In this document: positions 1-6,484 of the stretch, piece after piece
How the letters are laid out: each line of letters begins with the position of its first letter
Position numbering within the stretch: the first letter of the stretch is position 1
Assembly (NCBI GenBank): GCA_021161625.1
Contig: JAGHAG010000129.1
Location: forward strand, 1 to 9,654
Source: Elusimicrobiota bacterium
GTDB lineage: Bacteria > CG03
Reading direction: 5' to 3'
DNA length: 9,654 bases
The notes under the pieces: generated by a model
What the model was told of the DNA's origin: nothing
The model's input: only the letters and a program-made list of their open reading frames with translations
Database searches by the model: none
Position numbers and translations under genes: made by a program

Positions 1-40
1 ATAGTGAAATGTAAAAAATGACAGATGCAAAAATCAGTGG

Positions 41-68
41 TAAGGATTAAGTAGTAAGGATTAAGTTA
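41..68. repeat. Degenerate 7-bp tandem array, plus orientation
   Basis: Four heptad units in register, of the type TAAGGAT and TAAGTAG, each opening with TAA on the plus strand. With the opposite-orientation array at 157-208 it brackets the hairpin at 81-134; for example AAGGATTAAGT at 56-66 is the exact reverse complement of 155-165. Seen directly; function unknown. Confidence 0.75.
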
Positions 69-80
69 TGGAAAAGATGA

Positions 81-134
81 CCCAGCACCAACTTGAACAG
101 ATTAAAAAGGATATTCAACCAAGTTGGTGCTGGG
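81..134. repeat. 15-bp inverted repeat (hairpin) with 24-nt loop
   Basis: The arm at 81-95 (CCCAGCACCAACTTG) is perfectly complementary to 120-134, with 24 bases between. Neither strand shows a T-run directly after the stem, so it is not a standard intrinsic terminator. A 49-codon frame (68-217) with a fair AAGGA at 56-60 runs through it, but that AAGGA belongs to the heptad array and the frame ends in repeat sequence, so I do not call a gene. Likely a dispersed palindromic element. Confidence 0.7.
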
Positions 135-156
135 CTAAAGTGAGCGAAGCGAACGA

Positions 157-208
157 CTTAATCCTTAATCCTGATAATCTCTCATTACTCATTACTCGGT
201 ACTCGTCC
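157..208. repeat. Degenerate 7-bp tandem array, minus orientation
   Basis: Units of the type CTTAATC (157-163, 164-170) and, after a 3-bp phase slip, CTCATTA (181-187, 188-194) followed by two diverged units. Read on the minus strand these are GATTAAG and TAATGAG, the same family as the arrays at 41-68 and 9241-9310. Seen directly. Confidence 0.7.
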
Positions 209-279
209 CTGTTGTAGTGGAAAGGCAAGAAGGCAGAAACGGGAGAAAGATAAAAATTTGGGAAAGAAAATTAACACTA

Positions 280-314
280 CTGACTACTTTCTACTTACCA
301 CTTACTACTTACTA
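280..314. repeat. 7-bp tandem array, consensus CTTACTA
   Basis: Five units in perfect 7-bp register (280-286, 287-293, 294-300, 301-307, 308-314), the last two identical. On the minus strand the unit is TAGTAAG, carrying both TAG and TAA. The acetyltransferase gene ends inside the array: its TAG stop is 305-307. Upstream bases 209-279 are purine-rich with only vague heptad character and show no gene. Confidence 0.8.
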
Positions 315-775
315 TTTTTTTCTAGATAAATTATCACAGGAACTTCATCGCAATGGTCAGGGAAAAGTGGGCAGTTTATACAATCCGCCCACACCTTTTG
401 TGGAAGTTTGTTTTTTGAAACCTTTTTAAATCCAAAACGGGCAAAAAATTCAGGCTCTCTTGTGAGTGCAAAAACCTTGGGAATTTTCAATTTTCTTGCT
501 TCTCCCAGAGCAGCATTAAGAAGATTTTTCCCAATTCCTTTTCCTCTCATCTTTTCATCCACAATAAGGGACCTCACCTCTGCGATATCTTCCCAGACAA
601 TGTGAAGGGCAACAGTACCTATTATTTTTCTGTTTTTTCTTACAACAAAAAATTCTCTTATCTTTTCATAAATCTCACTGATTGGTCTTGGAAGCACAAC
701 TCCCTTTGAAGCATACTTTCTTATGAATTCATAAACTTCCCTTGCATCTGTAATTTTTGCTTTTTCAACCTTCAT
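305..775 (-). CDS. GNAT acetyltransferase, N-acetylglutamate synthase type
   Basis: A 156-residue single-domain GNAT enzyme, probably transferring acetyl from acetyl-CoA to glutamate, the first step of arginine synthesis. The acetyl-CoA loop is RGKGIG at residues 77-82, after the strand EVRSLIVD (66-73). The C-terminal signature KVWADCINCP (128-137) followed by CDE (142-144) is what I recognise from the short, stand-alone ArgA family; ordinary GNATs lack this cysteine motif. The ATG at 775 overlaps the end of porB by 11 bp, with AGAGG just upstream, so it is the last gene of the por operon. Por makes acetyl-CoA, its likely co-substrate. The last codons and the stop lie in a 7-bp repeat array. 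Family call is good; the glutamate substrate is inferred. Confidence 0.88.
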   Translation of the reverse strand: MKVEKAKITDAREVYEFIRKYASKGVVLPRPISEIYEKIREFFVVRKNRKIIGTVALHIVWEDIAEVRSLIVDEKMRGKGIGKNLLNAALGEARKLKIPKVFALTREPEFFARFGFKKVSKNKLPQKVWADCINCPLFPDHCDEVPVIIYLEKNSK

Positions 776-1649
776 GTGCCTCTTCTCTTTTTAAAAGATT
801 CTGCCAGTTTTTATCAATCTCTTTTTGTATTCTTTTGATGTCTTCTTCTTTCAAATGTGAAAACCTGCCCTGCAATTTTAAATAATCTCTCACATCCTGC
901 CTTCTGGACGGCTTTATGTTTATTTTTAATTTTCCGTCTTCAATTTCAAAAAGAGGAAACACACAGCTCTTTACAGCAATCCGCGAAACTTTCACAGTAT
1001 CCTGCTCCTTCATCTTCCATCCAGGCGGACAGGGTGAAAAAATATGTATGAACCTTGTGCCTTTAATTTCTCTTGCTTTTTTAAATTTTCTTACAAAATC
1101 CTCAGGATATGCAATTGTTGCTGTTGCAATGTACGGTATTCTGTGTGCGGACATTATGTCCACTATGTTTTTCTTCGGCTCCTGTTTTGGATGTTTTCTC
1201 GGGGTTGTTGTTGTCCACGCCCCATAGGGGGTTGCAGAAGACCTCTGTATCCCTGTATTTTGATATGCCTCATTGTCATAACAGACATAGATTATATCAT
1301 CATTTCTTTCAGCAGCGCCTGAAAGTGCCTGAATACCAATGTCAAATGTCCCGCCATCTCCTGCCCATGCCATAACCTGTGTGTGAGTATTTCCCTTTGC
1401 AATCAAGCCCGCCTTTATGCCACTTGCAGCAATTGCTGCTGCTTCAAAAGCAATATGCATAACAGGAACCCCAAGAGCAGAATTAGGAAACACTCCATCA
1501 ATTGTTGACCAGCAGCAGGCAGGAATAACAACTATTGTATCTCTCCCGAGTGCTTTTAAAGCAAGTCTCATTGCAAGTGTTGCCCCACAGCCCGGACAGG
1601 CAAGATGACCTGAACTTAAAACTTCTTCTTCTGGTATTGTCAACCTCAT
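765..1649 (-). CDS. porB: Pyruvate/2-oxoacid:ferredoxin oxidoreductase, beta subunit
   Basis: The thiamine-diphosphate and [4Fe-4S] subunit of Por, cytoplasmic. I choose the ATG at 1649: it makes an ATGA overlap with porA and has a GGTGGGG run ending 9 nt upstream. An in-frame GTG at 1664 would add five residues but has no good ribosome site. In numbering from that GTG, cluster cysteines are C23 and C26 (CPGCG), C50 or C51, and C212 (SPCPPGW). The TPP/Mg site is GDGGTFDIG (102-110) with the DNEAYQNTG strand (130-138), and PYGAWTTTTP (146-155) follows. The four-subunit context and family resemblance favour pyruvate over branched-chain 2-oxoacids, though the substrate is not proven. Length is normal for the family. 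Confidence 0.95.
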   Translation of the reverse strand: MRLTIPEEEVLSSGHLACPGCGATLAMRLALKALGRDTIVVIPACCWSTIDGVFPNSALGVPVMHIAFEAAAIAASGIKAGLIAKGNTHTQVMAWAGDGGTFDIGIQALSGAAERNDDIIYVCYDNEAYQNTGIQRSSATPYGAWTTTTPRKHPKQEPKKNIVDIMSAHRIPYIATATIAYPEDFVRKFKKAREIKGTRFIHIFSPCPPGWKMKEQDTVKVSRIAVKSCVFPLFEIEDGKLKINIKPSRRQDVRDYLKLQGRFSHLKEEDIKRIQKEIDKNWQNLLKREEAHEG

Positions 1650-2794
1650 TTCTTTAATCCCCACCAGATTTCATCTTTTGAAAAATTTTTCTTTCTTGCA
1701 AAATCAACCATGCCTTCTATGTCCTCAAGTTGAACATCTCTTCCACCAAGCCCTGCGACAAAACCAAAAACAGGCACATTTCTAAATCCATAAAGAGCAC
1801 TTTTGATTTCAGTGGCAAAAATTCCAGCATTTCCATAGGATATGTTTCTGTCAATTACAACAAGTTTCTCACAGTTTTTCAATGCACCTCTTATTTTTTC
1901 AAATGGGAAAGGTCTAAAAACTCTTACTTTCAAAAGCCCTAACTTTCTACCCTTTTTTCTTTCCCTCATCACAAATTCTCTTGCAGTGGATGTAATTGTT
2001 GAAGATGTTACAATGATTATCTGGGCATCCTTTGTGTAAAATTCGTCAACAAGTCCATATTTTCGCTTAAAAATTTTAAAAAAGTTTTTTTCTTCTTCCT
2101 CAATAATTTTTAAAGCATTTCTGTGGGCAGAGTGCAGTTTACATCTCATTTCCATATAATATTTTGGAGGAAGAAGTCCACCAAAAGCACGCGGGTCATC
2201 AGGGTCAAGTTTTATTTCTGGATTGTATGGTGGAAGAAACTCATCAACCATATCCTGCTCAGGAATTTCAACGGACTGGGCTGTGTGTGAAAGAAAAAAC
2301 GCATCTAAATTTATCATTGCAGGAAGTAAAACCCTCTCACAAACTTTGTATGCAATAATTATGGTATCAAGAACCTCCTGATTTGTCTCTGCATAAAACT
2401 GCATCCAGCCAGTGTCTCTCTGGGCAAGGGAGTCAATGTGGTCTGCCCAGATGTTCCAGCCAGGAGCCATTGCCCTGTTTATGTTTGCCATAACAATTGG
2501 AAGCCGTGCATTTGCAGCCCAGTGAAGAACCTCATGCATCAAAGCAAGCCCCTGTGATGAGGTTGCTGTAAATGCTCTTGCACCTGCCTGCGCTGCACCA
2601 ATACAGGCACTCATTGCAGAATGTTCGCTTTCAACTTTTATAAACTGCGCCTTTAATTTTCCGCTCGCACACAGTTCTGCAAGTTCCTCAACAACCTGTG
2701 TCTGTGGAGTTATGGGATAGGCAGCAATAACTTCTGCTCTTGAAAGCATTGCACCATACGAAACCGCGTGATTTCCTATAAGCAATTTTTTCAT
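1646..2794 (-). CDS. porA: Pyruvate/2-oxoacid:ferredoxin oxidoreductase, alpha subunit
   Basis: Residues 1-382 give the pyrimidine-binding domain and the transketolase-C-like domain of Por. YPITPQT (26-32) is the family motif contacting thiamine diphosphate; E57 in VESEHSA matches the glutamate that activates the cofactor ring. R107 in NRAMAPGWNIW sits where PFOR places the arginine that holds the pyruvate carboxylate, which favours pyruvate. TSSQGL (78-83) and RDTGW (126-130) are also typical. The ATG at 2794 overlaps the porD stop as ATGA and is preceded by AAGGAG at 6-nt spacing, the clearest ribosome site after that of porD. The product pairs with PorB to form the active site; PorD passes the electrons to ferredoxin. 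Confidence 0.95.
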   Translation of the reverse strand: MKKLLIGNHAVSYGAMLSRAEVIAAYPITPQTQVVEELAELCASGKLKAQFIKVESEHSAMSACIGAAQAGARAFTATSSQGLALMHEVLHWAANARLPIVMANINRAMAPGWNIWADHIDSLAQRDTGWMQFYAETNQEVLDTIIIAYKVCERVLLPAMINLDAFFLSHTAQSVEIPEQDMVDEFLPPYNPEIKLDPDDPRAFGGLLPPKYYMEMRCKLHSAHRNALKIIEEEEKNFFKIFKRKYGLVDEFYTKDAQIIIVTSSTITSTAREFVMRERKKGRKLGLLKVRVFRPFPFEKIRGALKNCEKLVVIDRNISYGNAGIFATEIKSALYGFRNVPVFGFVAGLGGRDVQLEDIEGMVDFARKKNFSKDEIWWGLKK

Positions 2795-3099
2795 TTCTTC
2801 TCCTTAAGCATTGCTATACATTTGGCAGGGCATTCCTCAGCGCAAATTCCGCATCCCTTACAATAATCATAGTCAATTTCAGGTGCTGGCTCTTTTTTCA
2901 AATTCTCTCTTGGGGCAAGTTTAATTCCTTCCTTATTTATTTTTATACAGGCATCCGGACAGAATTTCCAGCAAATCATACATCTTATGCACTTTGAATA
3001 ATCTATCTCAGGTCTTAAATTTCTCCAGGAACCAGTTTTGTTTATTTTCATAGACCCTGAGGAAACAACAATTTCAGGAAGTTTTTGATTTTCTTTCAA
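2791..3099 (-). CDS. porD: Pyruvate:ferredoxin oxidoreductase, delta (2x[4Fe-4S]) subunit
   Basis: A 102-residue ferredoxin-like subunit carrying electrons from the TPP site to soluble ferredoxin. Two complete clusters are visible: C37, C40, C43, C47-P and C80, C83, C86, C90-P, with further cysteines C51 and C94 just after each motif. The KTGSWR segment (21-26) is typical of PorD and is absent from plain ferredoxins. Start choice: the codon is TTG (3099-3097), supported by GAGGAGG at 3113-3107 with a 7-nt spacer and by a TTGA overlap with the porG stop. The only internal methionine near the start, M17, would remove sequence ahead of KTGSWR and has no such site. Confidence 0.93.
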   Translation of the reverse strand: MKENQKLPEIVVSSGSMKINKTGSWRNLRPEIDYSKCIRCMICWKFCPDACIKINKEGIKLAPRENLKKEPAPEIDYDYCKGCGICAEECPAKCIAMLKEKK

Positions 3100-3641
3100 A
3101 ACAAAACCTCCTCAAAAGCCTGTTTTGCAGCTTCAATATTTTCACTCTTTTTCACAGGAGCAAAGTCCTCAATACTTTTTAAGAGAGATTCAAGTTTAAA
3201 AAGCCCTGTAACTCGGGCAAATGCCCCAAGAATTGCTGTATTTACAATTGGAGAAGTTGCAGAACCAAGACCAAAATGTGTTGCAATTTTTGAGGCATCA
3301 ACAACTGCAACCCTGCAATTTTCAAACTTGTATTCTTCAACTGAAAAGGGGGAATTTATCAAAATCCAACCACCTTTTTTCAACCCTTTCTGGGGCTGAG
3401 TTGTTTTTATGAGAGAAGGATCCAGCACAATAACATAATCTGGCTTATAAACATTTGACTTTATGAAAATCTGCTTTCTCGCAATCCTGACAAAAGCACT
3501 TACAGGAGCGCCTCTTCTCTCTGTCCCAAATTCAGGAAATGCCTGAACAAACCAGTTTTCCAGAAAGAATGCCTCTGCAAGAATTTTTCCAGCAACAACA
3601 CTTCCCTGTCCACCTCTTCCGTGAATTTTTATCTCAATCAT
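3096..3641 (-). CDS. porG: Pyruvate:ferredoxin oxidoreductase, gamma subunit
   Basis: A 181-residue gamma subunit, the domain III equivalent of single-chain PFOR. HGRGGQG (7-13) is the glycine-rich signature, followed by the conserved PEFGTERRGAPVSAFVRI stretch (36-53). The ATG at 3641 overlaps the end of nadK by 8 bp. The ribosome site is poor (upstream is A/T-rich), so translation may depend on coupling to nadK. Gene order G-D-A-B is the standard archaeal and Thermotoga-type arrangement, meaning the enzyme is the four-subunit form and not the fused homodimeric PFOR. Domain and family are clear; pyruvate specificity is inferred from the whole set. Confidence 0.94.
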   Translation of the reverse strand: MIEIKIHGRGGQGSVVAGKILAEAFFLENWFVQAFPEFGTERRGAPVSAFVRIARKQIFIKSNVYKPDYVIVLDPSLIKTTQPQKGLKKGGWILINSPFSVEEYKFENCRVAVVDASKIATHFGLGSATSPIVNTAILGAFARVTGLFKLESLLKSIEDFAPVKKSENIEAAKQAFEEVLF

Positions 3642-4317
3642 TTTTCAAAACAAATTCACACTTTGAAATTTTTCTTCTTATTTTAACTCTTTTTTCAACT
3701 GGAATAAAATTTCTGCCGTCAAAACAAATCCACACATCACCCTGCTTTTTTAAAATTTCAACATTTACAGAATCCTCTTTTGTGACAATACTTTTTCCCC
3801 AACCCTTAAAAACAACAAGTGGTGTAATAATTGTTGCAATTTTTTCTATGCTTATCTGAGGACCACCAGCAGCAAAATTGTAAGCACCTGAACCAAGGGG
3901 CGTTGAAATAATAACTCCATCCCCTTCAAAAAAAATTTCTTTTCTCCCACAGGAAATTTTAAATTTTGCTGTTCTTGCAATTTTTCCTGTTCTTATGACA
4001 ATGTCGTTAAAAGCCCGATGTCTTTGGGCAACAAGATAGGGAAGTTTTATTTTTCTTGTTTTTATTTTGTTTTCAAGAATTTTTTCTATTTCTTTGAGTT
4101 TAAAACCTTTTATCCCTGAGTTTTCACCAAGAGGGAAAAAATAAACTTTGGCTTCTCTTGTATAAATTTCAGAAAGTGTTTTCAGCAAAAAACCATCACC
4201 ACCGAATACAAAATATGCCTTTTTAAGGGAAGTTTTGAAATTTTTTAGAATTTTTTTCACTTGAGGAAGTACTTTCCTTACCCTTTCAAGTTTCCTGTTT
4301 GCAAAAATTTTTATCAC
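3634..4317 (-). CDS. nadK: NAD kinase
   Basis: Phosphorylates NAD to NADP using ATP or polyphosphate. The catalytic GGDG is at 39-42 (YFVFGGDGFLLKT), GENSGIKGF (64-72) matches the GxNxGxxGF loop, FNDIVI is at 103-108, and DGVIISTPLGSGAY (133-146) leads into AAGGP (149-153). At 227 residues it is shorter than the usual 260-300; the N-terminal domain is minimal. The conserved GST of TPTGSTAY is GSG here, and TPT is TPL, mild departures that leave the fold intact. The start is GTG at 4317, overlapping the lipoprotein stop as GTGA; no internal methionine offers an alternative. Placement directly before porGDAB suggests coordinated control of reductant pools, an inference from position only. Confidence 0.9.
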   Translation of the reverse strand: MIKIFANRKLERVRKVLPQVKKILKNFKTSLKKAYFVFGGDGFLLKTLSEIYTREAKVYFFPLGENSGIKGFKLKEIEKILENKIKTRKIKLPYLVAQRHRAFNDIVIRTGKIARTAKFKISCGRKEIFFEGDGVIISTPLGSGAYNFAAGGPQISIEKIATIITPLVVFKGWGKSIVTKEDSVNVEILKKQGDVWICFDGRNFIPVEKRVKIRRKISKCEFVLKND

Positions 4318-5510
4318 CTTCCAACCCTTTCATCTACAATTTTTTCCCCAACTTCAAGATATCTGTTTGCTTTTAAATTAACTTTCACGCGATTTAGGAG
4401 TTTCACTGCATTTTTTACATTTAAAAATGAGTTTGAAGAAATATCTGCCCGGGATACCTCAGCAACCTTTATTGACTCATTGCTTTTTTCAAATGTGTTT
4501 CCTCTTATTTTGCCTTTTGCAGAATCTCTCAAAATAATGTCATAGGTGTTATCTTTAAATGAATTTTTTAAAACTTTTATGGATGAGGATTTGGTTGCAG
4601 AGATACCTGAACCGTTTTTTTCAAATACATTTCTTTGAATTTTTGCTTTTGCTTCATCCTGAAGAAGAACCCCTGAAACATTTTTTGAAATTTTGTTTTC
4701 CTGAATAACAGCATCACCTTTTATCCACAGGGAAATTCCTGCGCCATTTCCTGTTATTATGCTGTTTTTCATAAAAGGTTTTGAAATGTCTCCACCTGCA
4801 ACACCAACATTGTTTCCTGAAATTTTACATCCAGAAATTACTGGAGCAGAGTTTCCTTCGCAGAAAAATCCTGCCATCTTTGAAAATGTTATGGTTGAAT
4901 CTAAAATCACAGGACTTGAAAAATCCGCAAATCCAATTCCGTTGCGAGCATTTTTTATAAGACAATTTTTTACAATGCCGCCTGAAAGATCCCAGAAGCC
5001 AATTCCCGCAACCTCTGCATTTTCAAAAACACAACTCTCAATCTTGGGTTCGCTTTCCCCGTAAAACCTCGCAGGCAAAGGGCAGTTTTTCACCACAACA
5101 TTTTTTAAACTGGGAGTTCCTGCAAGAAAAATCATGCCTCCAAAATTTTCCTCAAAAACAATTGGCTTTTCCTCTGTGCCAAGGGCTTCAAAATTGCCCT
5201 CAACAAGAATTTCAACCTTTTCATTCTGTAAAATGTTAAATGTGCCACCTGCTTCTTCTCTTATGTATCTTACTTGATTTTCAGGTTTTGGGCTTGAAAA
5301 AATCTTTGTCCCTGGAAGAATTTTTAAACTTCCTCTTCTCTCCACAACAACATCCCCTGTGAGTTTTATTTTTCCGCGCCAGACAACATTTTTCCTGATA
5401 CTTCCTGAATACCTCTTTGAGCAACCGCACAAAAGTAATATAAGCAAGATAGTCAGGGGGCATAGCCCCCTGAAACCCCCATTTCCTTTATAATTTTTTA
5501 CTGCCTTCAT
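4314..5510 (-). CDS. Right-handed parallel beta-helix lipoprotein
   Basis: A 398-residue exported lipoprotein. Start at ATG 5510, with GAGGA just upstream. A basic segment (KAVKNYKGNGGFR) precedes a hydrophobic stretch and the lipobox LCGC, so C30 would be the lipidated residue. The frame is open 24 codons further up to an ATG at 5582, but that ATG lies inside a hairpin and would put a long charged tail before the signal peptide. From about residue 90 the chain is made of roughly 22-residue coils with regular N, G, I and V spacing (patterns such as ISGNNVGV, ITGNGAGI, ISKNVSGV), as in NosD/pectate-lyase-like helices. No catalytic residues can be assigned; it may bind or process polysaccharide or be structural. 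It leads the nadK-por operon by GTGA overlap, an unexpected partner for central metabolism. A GC-rich palindrome lies in the signal-peptide codons. Confidence 0.8.
   Translation of the reverse strand: MKAVKNYKGNGGFRGLCPLTILLILLLCGCSKRYSGSIRKNVVWRGKIKLTGDVVVERRGSLKILPGTKIFSSPKPENQVRYIREEAGGTFNILQNEKVEILVEGNFEALGTEEKPIVFEENFGGMIFLAGTPSLKNVVVKNCPLPARFYGESEPKIESCVFENAEVAGIGFWDLSGGIVKNCLIKNARNGIGFADFSSPVILDSTITFSKMAGFFCEGNSAPVISGCKISGNNVGVAGGDISKPFMKNSIITGNGAGISLWIKGDAVIQENKISKNVSGVLLQDEAKAKIQRNVFEKNGSGISATKSSSIKVLKNSFKDNTYDIILRDSAKGKIRGNTFEKSNESIKVAEVSRADISSNSFLNVKNAVKLLNRVKVNLKANRYLEVGEKIVDERVGR
5453..5473. repeat. GC-rich 9-bp palindrome inside the signal-peptide codons
   Basis: TCAGGGGGC at 5453-5461 is the perfect reverse complement of 5465-5473, with a 3-base loop (ATA). 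It stands out in otherwise A/T-rich codons and encodes the segment around GFRGLCPL, between the basic and hydrophobic parts of the lipoprotein signal peptide. A further CCCCC at 5476-5480 follows. Resembles a REP-type element captured by a reading frame. Confidence 0.65.
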
Positions 5511-5580
5511 AAATCCTCGTCTATTCCCTGAGTATCTTGAGAAATTTATTCCATATTTTGTAAAAAATCTTACCTTATCC

Positions 5581-5603
5581 ATCGGAAATTGAAAATTTCC
5601 GAT
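5581..5603 (-). repeat. Perfect 10-bp hairpin in the operon leader
   Basis: ATCGGAAATT (5581-5590) pairs perfectly with 5594-5603 across a 3-base loop. On the minus strand it lies in the putative leader of the lipoprotein operon, about 70 nt before the ATG. A six-T run comes only about a dozen bases after the stem, so termination would be weak at best. It also lies between the glycosylase gene and the operon, where it could act as a leader structure or partial attenuator. Confidence 0.55.
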
Positions 5604-5633
5604 GCGATATAAATAAAACTTTTTTTGCCATTT

Positions 5634-5661
5634 ATGATATTTTATTATTTTATCAAGACAA
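5634..5661 (-). promoter_or_regulatory. Possible sigma-70-type promoter for the lipoprotein-nadK-por operon
   Basis: On the minus strand, TTGTCT (5661-5656) and TATCAT (5639-5634) are separated by 16 bp. The -10 hexamer matches consensus at 5 of 6 bases, the -35 at 4 of 6. The start would be near 5627, giving a leader of about 117 nt that includes the 5581-5603 hairpin. The region is A/T-rich, so chance matches are easy. Confidence 0.35.
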
Positions 5662-5669
5662 ATGCAAAA

Positions 5670-6449
5670 TCATTTCTTTTCAAAAAATCTCTGAAGATAC
5701 GCAAGAGCAAGCCCTCTCCAATTTCCCCAGAGTTTTTTGCCTGCCTCTTCAAAATTTTTTCTTATTCCATAATTTTCTTTTAAAATTTTTTCTGTCAGAC
5801 AATCCACATAAAAAGAATTGTAATCCCTTTTCTGAAAAATCTCAAAAAGCCCAAGAGAATATCTGCCAATCCCTTTTATTTGAGGGAGGGGAATTTTTCC
5901 GAAATTTCTGGCAAGTTCAACCAGATAATCTGCTTTGTATCCGATTTTGTATTTCCTTAACTTTTCAGCATTTAAAAATTTTTCTTTCCTGAAAAGGGTT
6001 TTTTCATACAGAAGTTTCATCTGAATTCTATACCCTCTGTAGGAATTGTTCTGGGATACAATTGCACCAACAAGTGCCTCAAAATCACAAAAAGCAGAAA
6101 TAATTCTTGTGTTTACAATTCTGGAATAAAATTTTCTCAAAACAGCATCCCTTCTACAAATTCTGTAAAACTCCTGCATGTCTTCATTCAATCCAAAACA
6201 GTATATAAGTCTATTTTTTAAAAACTCAAGTTCGCTTTTGTTTAGTTCTTTATCAACTTCTATATACAGGTCTTTTTTTTGAAAAAATTTCAAAAGCACA
6301 ATTTTTTTGTTTACCCCGTTAGAAATGTCCGTTCTAACGGGGTTTATTAAAATTTTTCTTTGAGGCTCTGGGGTATAGAAAAAATAGAAAAGTCCTGAAT
6401 TAAATGTTTTTAAAAAATCAAAGTCATCGGCTTTTAACTTTAAAATCAT
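5670..6449 (-). CDS. AlkA/Ogg-like HhH-GPD DNA glycosylase
   Basis: A 259-residue base-excision glycosylase, probably removing alkylated or oxidised purines. The helix-hairpin-helix is LPQIKGIGRYSLGLF (188-202 from M at 6449), followed by SFYVD with the likely catalytic aspartate D216. Where bifunctional Ogg enzymes have a lysine (LPGVGTK), this protein has Y197, as in the monofunctional AlkA type (GIGRW). The C-terminal WGNWRGLALAYLQRFF resembles the AlkA PWRS segment. There is no C-terminal FeS cysteine set, so it is not EndoIII/MutY. The start at 6449 is preferred because the frame upstream to 6518 crosses the opposing gene's start and promoter. Residues 35-49 are encoded by a palindrome (6313-6343), probably an in-frame insertion. 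Substrate not determined. Confidence 0.78.
   Translation of the reverse strand: MILKLKADDFDFLKTFNSGLFYFFYTPEPQRKILINPVRTDISNGVNKKIVLLKFFQKKDLYIEVDKELNKSELEFLKNRLIYCFGLNEDMQEFYRICRRDAVLRKFYSRIVNTRIISAFCDFEALVGAIVSQNNSYRGYRIQMKLLYEKTLFRKEKFLNAEKLRKYKIGYKADYLVELARNFGKIPLPQIKGIGRYSLGLFEIFQKRDYNSFYVDCLTEKILKENYGIRKNFEEAGKKLWGNWRGLALAYLQRFFEKK
6313..6343. repeat. 12-bp-arm palindrome inserted in the glycosylase frame
   Basis: ACCCCGTTAGAA at 6313-6324 is perfectly complementary to 6332-6343, with a 7-base loop. It is read in frame on the minus strand as NPVRTDISNGV, a polar, turn-rich peptide between the N-terminal strands and the catalytic domain. The CCCCG stem end resembles that of the element at 7165-7269. 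It behaves like the Rickettsia palindromic elements, which are inserted in frame within genes, but sequence identity to that family is not claimed. Confidence 0.75.
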
Positions 6450-6470
6450 ACAAAATGGTATAAAAATTTT

Positions 6471-6479
6471 TGTTATAAT
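6471..6479 (+). promoter_or_regulatory. Extended -10 promoter, apparently leaderless transcript
   Basis: TGTTATAAT is a perfect extended -10 (TGnTATAAT), with no recognisable -35. The hexamer ends at 6479, so transcription should begin at about 6485-6486, at the ATG of the YchF-like gene (6485). There is no ribosome site before that ATG. On the other strand TATACC (6462-6457) sits 7 bp before the glycosylase ATG at 6449, so both divergent genes may be leaderless; that second site is weaker. Confidence 0.6.
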
Positions 6480-6484
6480 GAAAC

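Noticed and set aside
68..217. A 49-codon frame with AAGGA 7 nt before its ATG
   Set aside because: The ribosome-site match is part of a repeat unit, a palindrome runs through the frame, and its second half is heptad repeat; no family resemblance.
5511..5582. Longer start for the lipoprotein at ATG 5582
   Set aside because: The ATG lies in a hairpin, has no ribosome site, and would place 24 charged residues before the signal peptide; ATG 5510 has GAGGA.
5670..6449. Endonuclease III or MutY
   Set aside because: The C-terminal four-cysteine FeS motif is missing and the hairpin lacks the lysine of the lyase enzymes.
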